A stretch of DNA of 64,000 nucleotides, taken from positions 85,650,063 through 85,714,062 of the forward strand of contig NC_134545.1 in the NCBI RefSeq assembly GCF_050624435.1, in the 5' to 3' direction. Positions 62,837-64,000 of this stretch are shown one piece after another; within the stretch, counting starts at the first letter, position 1; the number at the start of each line of letters is the position of its first letter. This stretch comes from Tenrec ecaudatus (Eukaryota > Chordata > Mammalia > Afrosoricida > Tenrecidae). Both the position numbers and the translations under genes were made by a program. Under the pieces are notes generated by a model. That model was not told where the DNA came from, made no database searches, and saw only the letters and a list, made by a program, of their open reading frames with translations.

Positions 62837-64000
62837 ATGGCGATTGTGCAGACCATGCCGGTGGCACTGGAGGCCACCCCTGAGGCCACCACTGCCCCCC
62901 ACGCTCCAGCCATGGGCAGCGTGAGCAGCCTCATCTCCGGCCGGCCCTGCCCAGGGGGCCCAGCTCCCCCTCGCCACCACGGCCCCCCCGGGCCCACCTT
63001 CTTCCGCCAACAAGACGGTCTGCTGCGGGGTGGCTATGGGGCACAGGAGCCACTCTGCCCAGTTGTGCCCCCCAGGAAAACCGTCCCTGCTGCCACCTTC
63101 ACCTACATCAATGAAGACTTCCGGACAGAGTCCCCTCCCAGTCCCAACAGTGATGTGGAGGATGCCCGAGAGCAGCGGGCACAAAACGGCCACCTCCGCG
63201 GCCCCCCACCAAAGCTCATTCCCGTTTCTGGGAAGCTGGAGAAGGTGAGGACCAGCCTTTTCTGTGGGGTCTGGGTGGCGTGCGGAGACCTCCCAGGGAA
63301 GCTATAATGGGAAGGCTGTTCAGAGGACAGCATGGGCTCCGGATTCACCAGACCCAGGTTCTAACCTGAGCTCTGCTTCATGTGACTGTGGGACCTCAGC
63401 AAACTCATGTCCCTCTCTGGGTCTCCCCAGGGGGGTCTGGGCATTGGAGGTCATCGGTCAGCCCGAGAAAGAGTGGTTCTGACCATTACAGACTGTGTGG
63501 AAAACACTTGGACTAGAGCTTGCCACGTGGCACATCCTTTTAAAAAGTGTTTGCTCTTCAAGTCCTCCTGCCGCAGCCGTGCCTTTGGCTCAGGGAGAGG
63601 CATTTCGTCTTGCTGAGCCTCCCTTCCCCTACCTGGGATAGTGGGACAGGGACAGGATCTGGCTTGAGCGGCTACTGTAGCGATTAGGGATGAGCCTTTT
63701 AGAATTACTTGGCACAAAGCTGACACTCCTTGGGCCCACAGCTGGTGGTAGCGGTTGCTGCTAATGTGTGGGATTGGGACTCCTGGTGGGAAGCCAGGGA
63801 CTGTGATGGGGGCTTGGAAAGATGGGGCAGCTCACCCTGTGTCACCTGGTCCCCTCCTTTCAGAACATGGAGAAAATCCTGATCCGCCCAACAGCCTTCA
63901 AGCCAGTGCTGCCCAAACCTCGTGGGGCACCTTCCCTACCTAGCTTCCTGGGTCCCCGGGCCTCAGGGCTGTCCGGGAGCCAGGGCAGCTTAACACAGCT
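62837..64000 (+). CDS. LZTS2: LZTS2 (LAPSER1), N-terminal coding exons, cut off by window end
   Basis: Leucine zipper putative tumor suppressor 2 binds beta-catenin, promotes its nuclear export and acts at centrosomes and the cytokinetic midzone. Exons seen: 62795-63244 (coding from ATG 62837, 136 codons) and 63864 to beyond 64000. N-terminus MAIVQTMPVALEATPEATTA; then MGSVSSLISGRPCPGGPAPP at residue 26, the segment shared with the N-terminus of LZTS1; GPTFFRQQDGLLRGGY; FTYINEDFRTESPPSPNSDV; KLIPVSGKLEK, then NMEKILIRPTAFKPVLPKPR in the next exon. The coiled-coil and leucine zipper regions lie outside the window. The start at 62837 has G at -3 and +4; the internal ATG 62912 is also strong (GCCATGG). 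Confidence 0.96.
63328..63430 (+). repeat. MIR fragment in LZTS2 intron
   Basis: gctccggattcaccagaccc, ttctaacctgagctctgctt, tgtgactgtgggacctcagc and the following ctctctgggtct are MIR core landmarks in order. Confidence 0.65.

Overview
The window is mammalian nuclear DNA. Spliced genes with canonical GT-AG introns, CpG-island promoters, MIR and L1 fossils and tRNA-type SINEs all point that way. The commonest SINE (heads reading roughly ggagccctggtggcacagtgg, tails ending in a gtcggaatcgactcgatggca-like motif) looks like the AfroSINE family. With an RTE/BovB-type LINE fragment and L1-like 3' ends of a kind I associate with elephants and tenrecs, this suggests an afrotherian. The species is not resolved; a tenrec or golden-mole type genome is a guess. 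The gene order SLF2 - SEMA4G - MRPL43 - TWNK - LZTS2 matches human 10q24.31.

Layout. (1) 1-24.4 kb: the last eight coding exons of SLF2 (+), in AT-rich, LINE/SINE-loaded introns, with a long 3' UTR. (2) 24.4-29.5 kb: a gene-poor gap containing a GT-rich minisatellite, a dimeric LINE-tail retroposon and two old SINEs against the next promoter. (3) 29.5-45.3 kb: SEMA4G (+), with a CpG-island first exon, 14 coding exons that join in frame to 841 codons, and a 3' UTR ending at AATAAA. (4) 45.8-46.5 kb: an L1-like 3' end fills the gap between the convergent SEMA4G and MRPL43 tails. (5) 46.5-47.65 kb: MRPL43 (-), three exons, 156 aa. (6) 48.6-54.2 kb: TWNK (+), five exons, 684 aa, head-to-head with MRPL43. 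(7) 54.2-62.8 kb: TWNK 3' region and two GC-rich candidate promoters for LZTS2. (8) 62.8 kb to the window end: the first two coding exons of LZTS2 (+), cut off by the window.

Functionally, SLF2 links RAD18/SLF1 to the SMC5/6 complex at damaged replication forks. SEMA4G is a class 4 transmembrane semaphorin. MRPL43 (mitoribosome large subunit) and TWNK (replicative mtDNA helicase) diverge from one CpG-rich interval, so two mitochondrial maintenance genes probably share a promoter. LZTS2 is a beta-catenin and centrosome regulator.

The most notable non-genic signals are: a dimeric SINE-like retroposon built from two LINE 3' ends (two copies with the same junction, each inserted as one unit with its own target-site duplication); a SINE-LINE chimera; a 29-bp retro-insertion between perfect 11-bp duplications; a duplicated block shared by the last SLF2 intron and the SLF2 3' UTR; and a possible overlapping upstream ORF in LZTS2 that would bypass the first AUG and favour an internal AUG opening with an N-myristoylation-type sequence. 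Family names and human comparisons are from memory; no database was searched.
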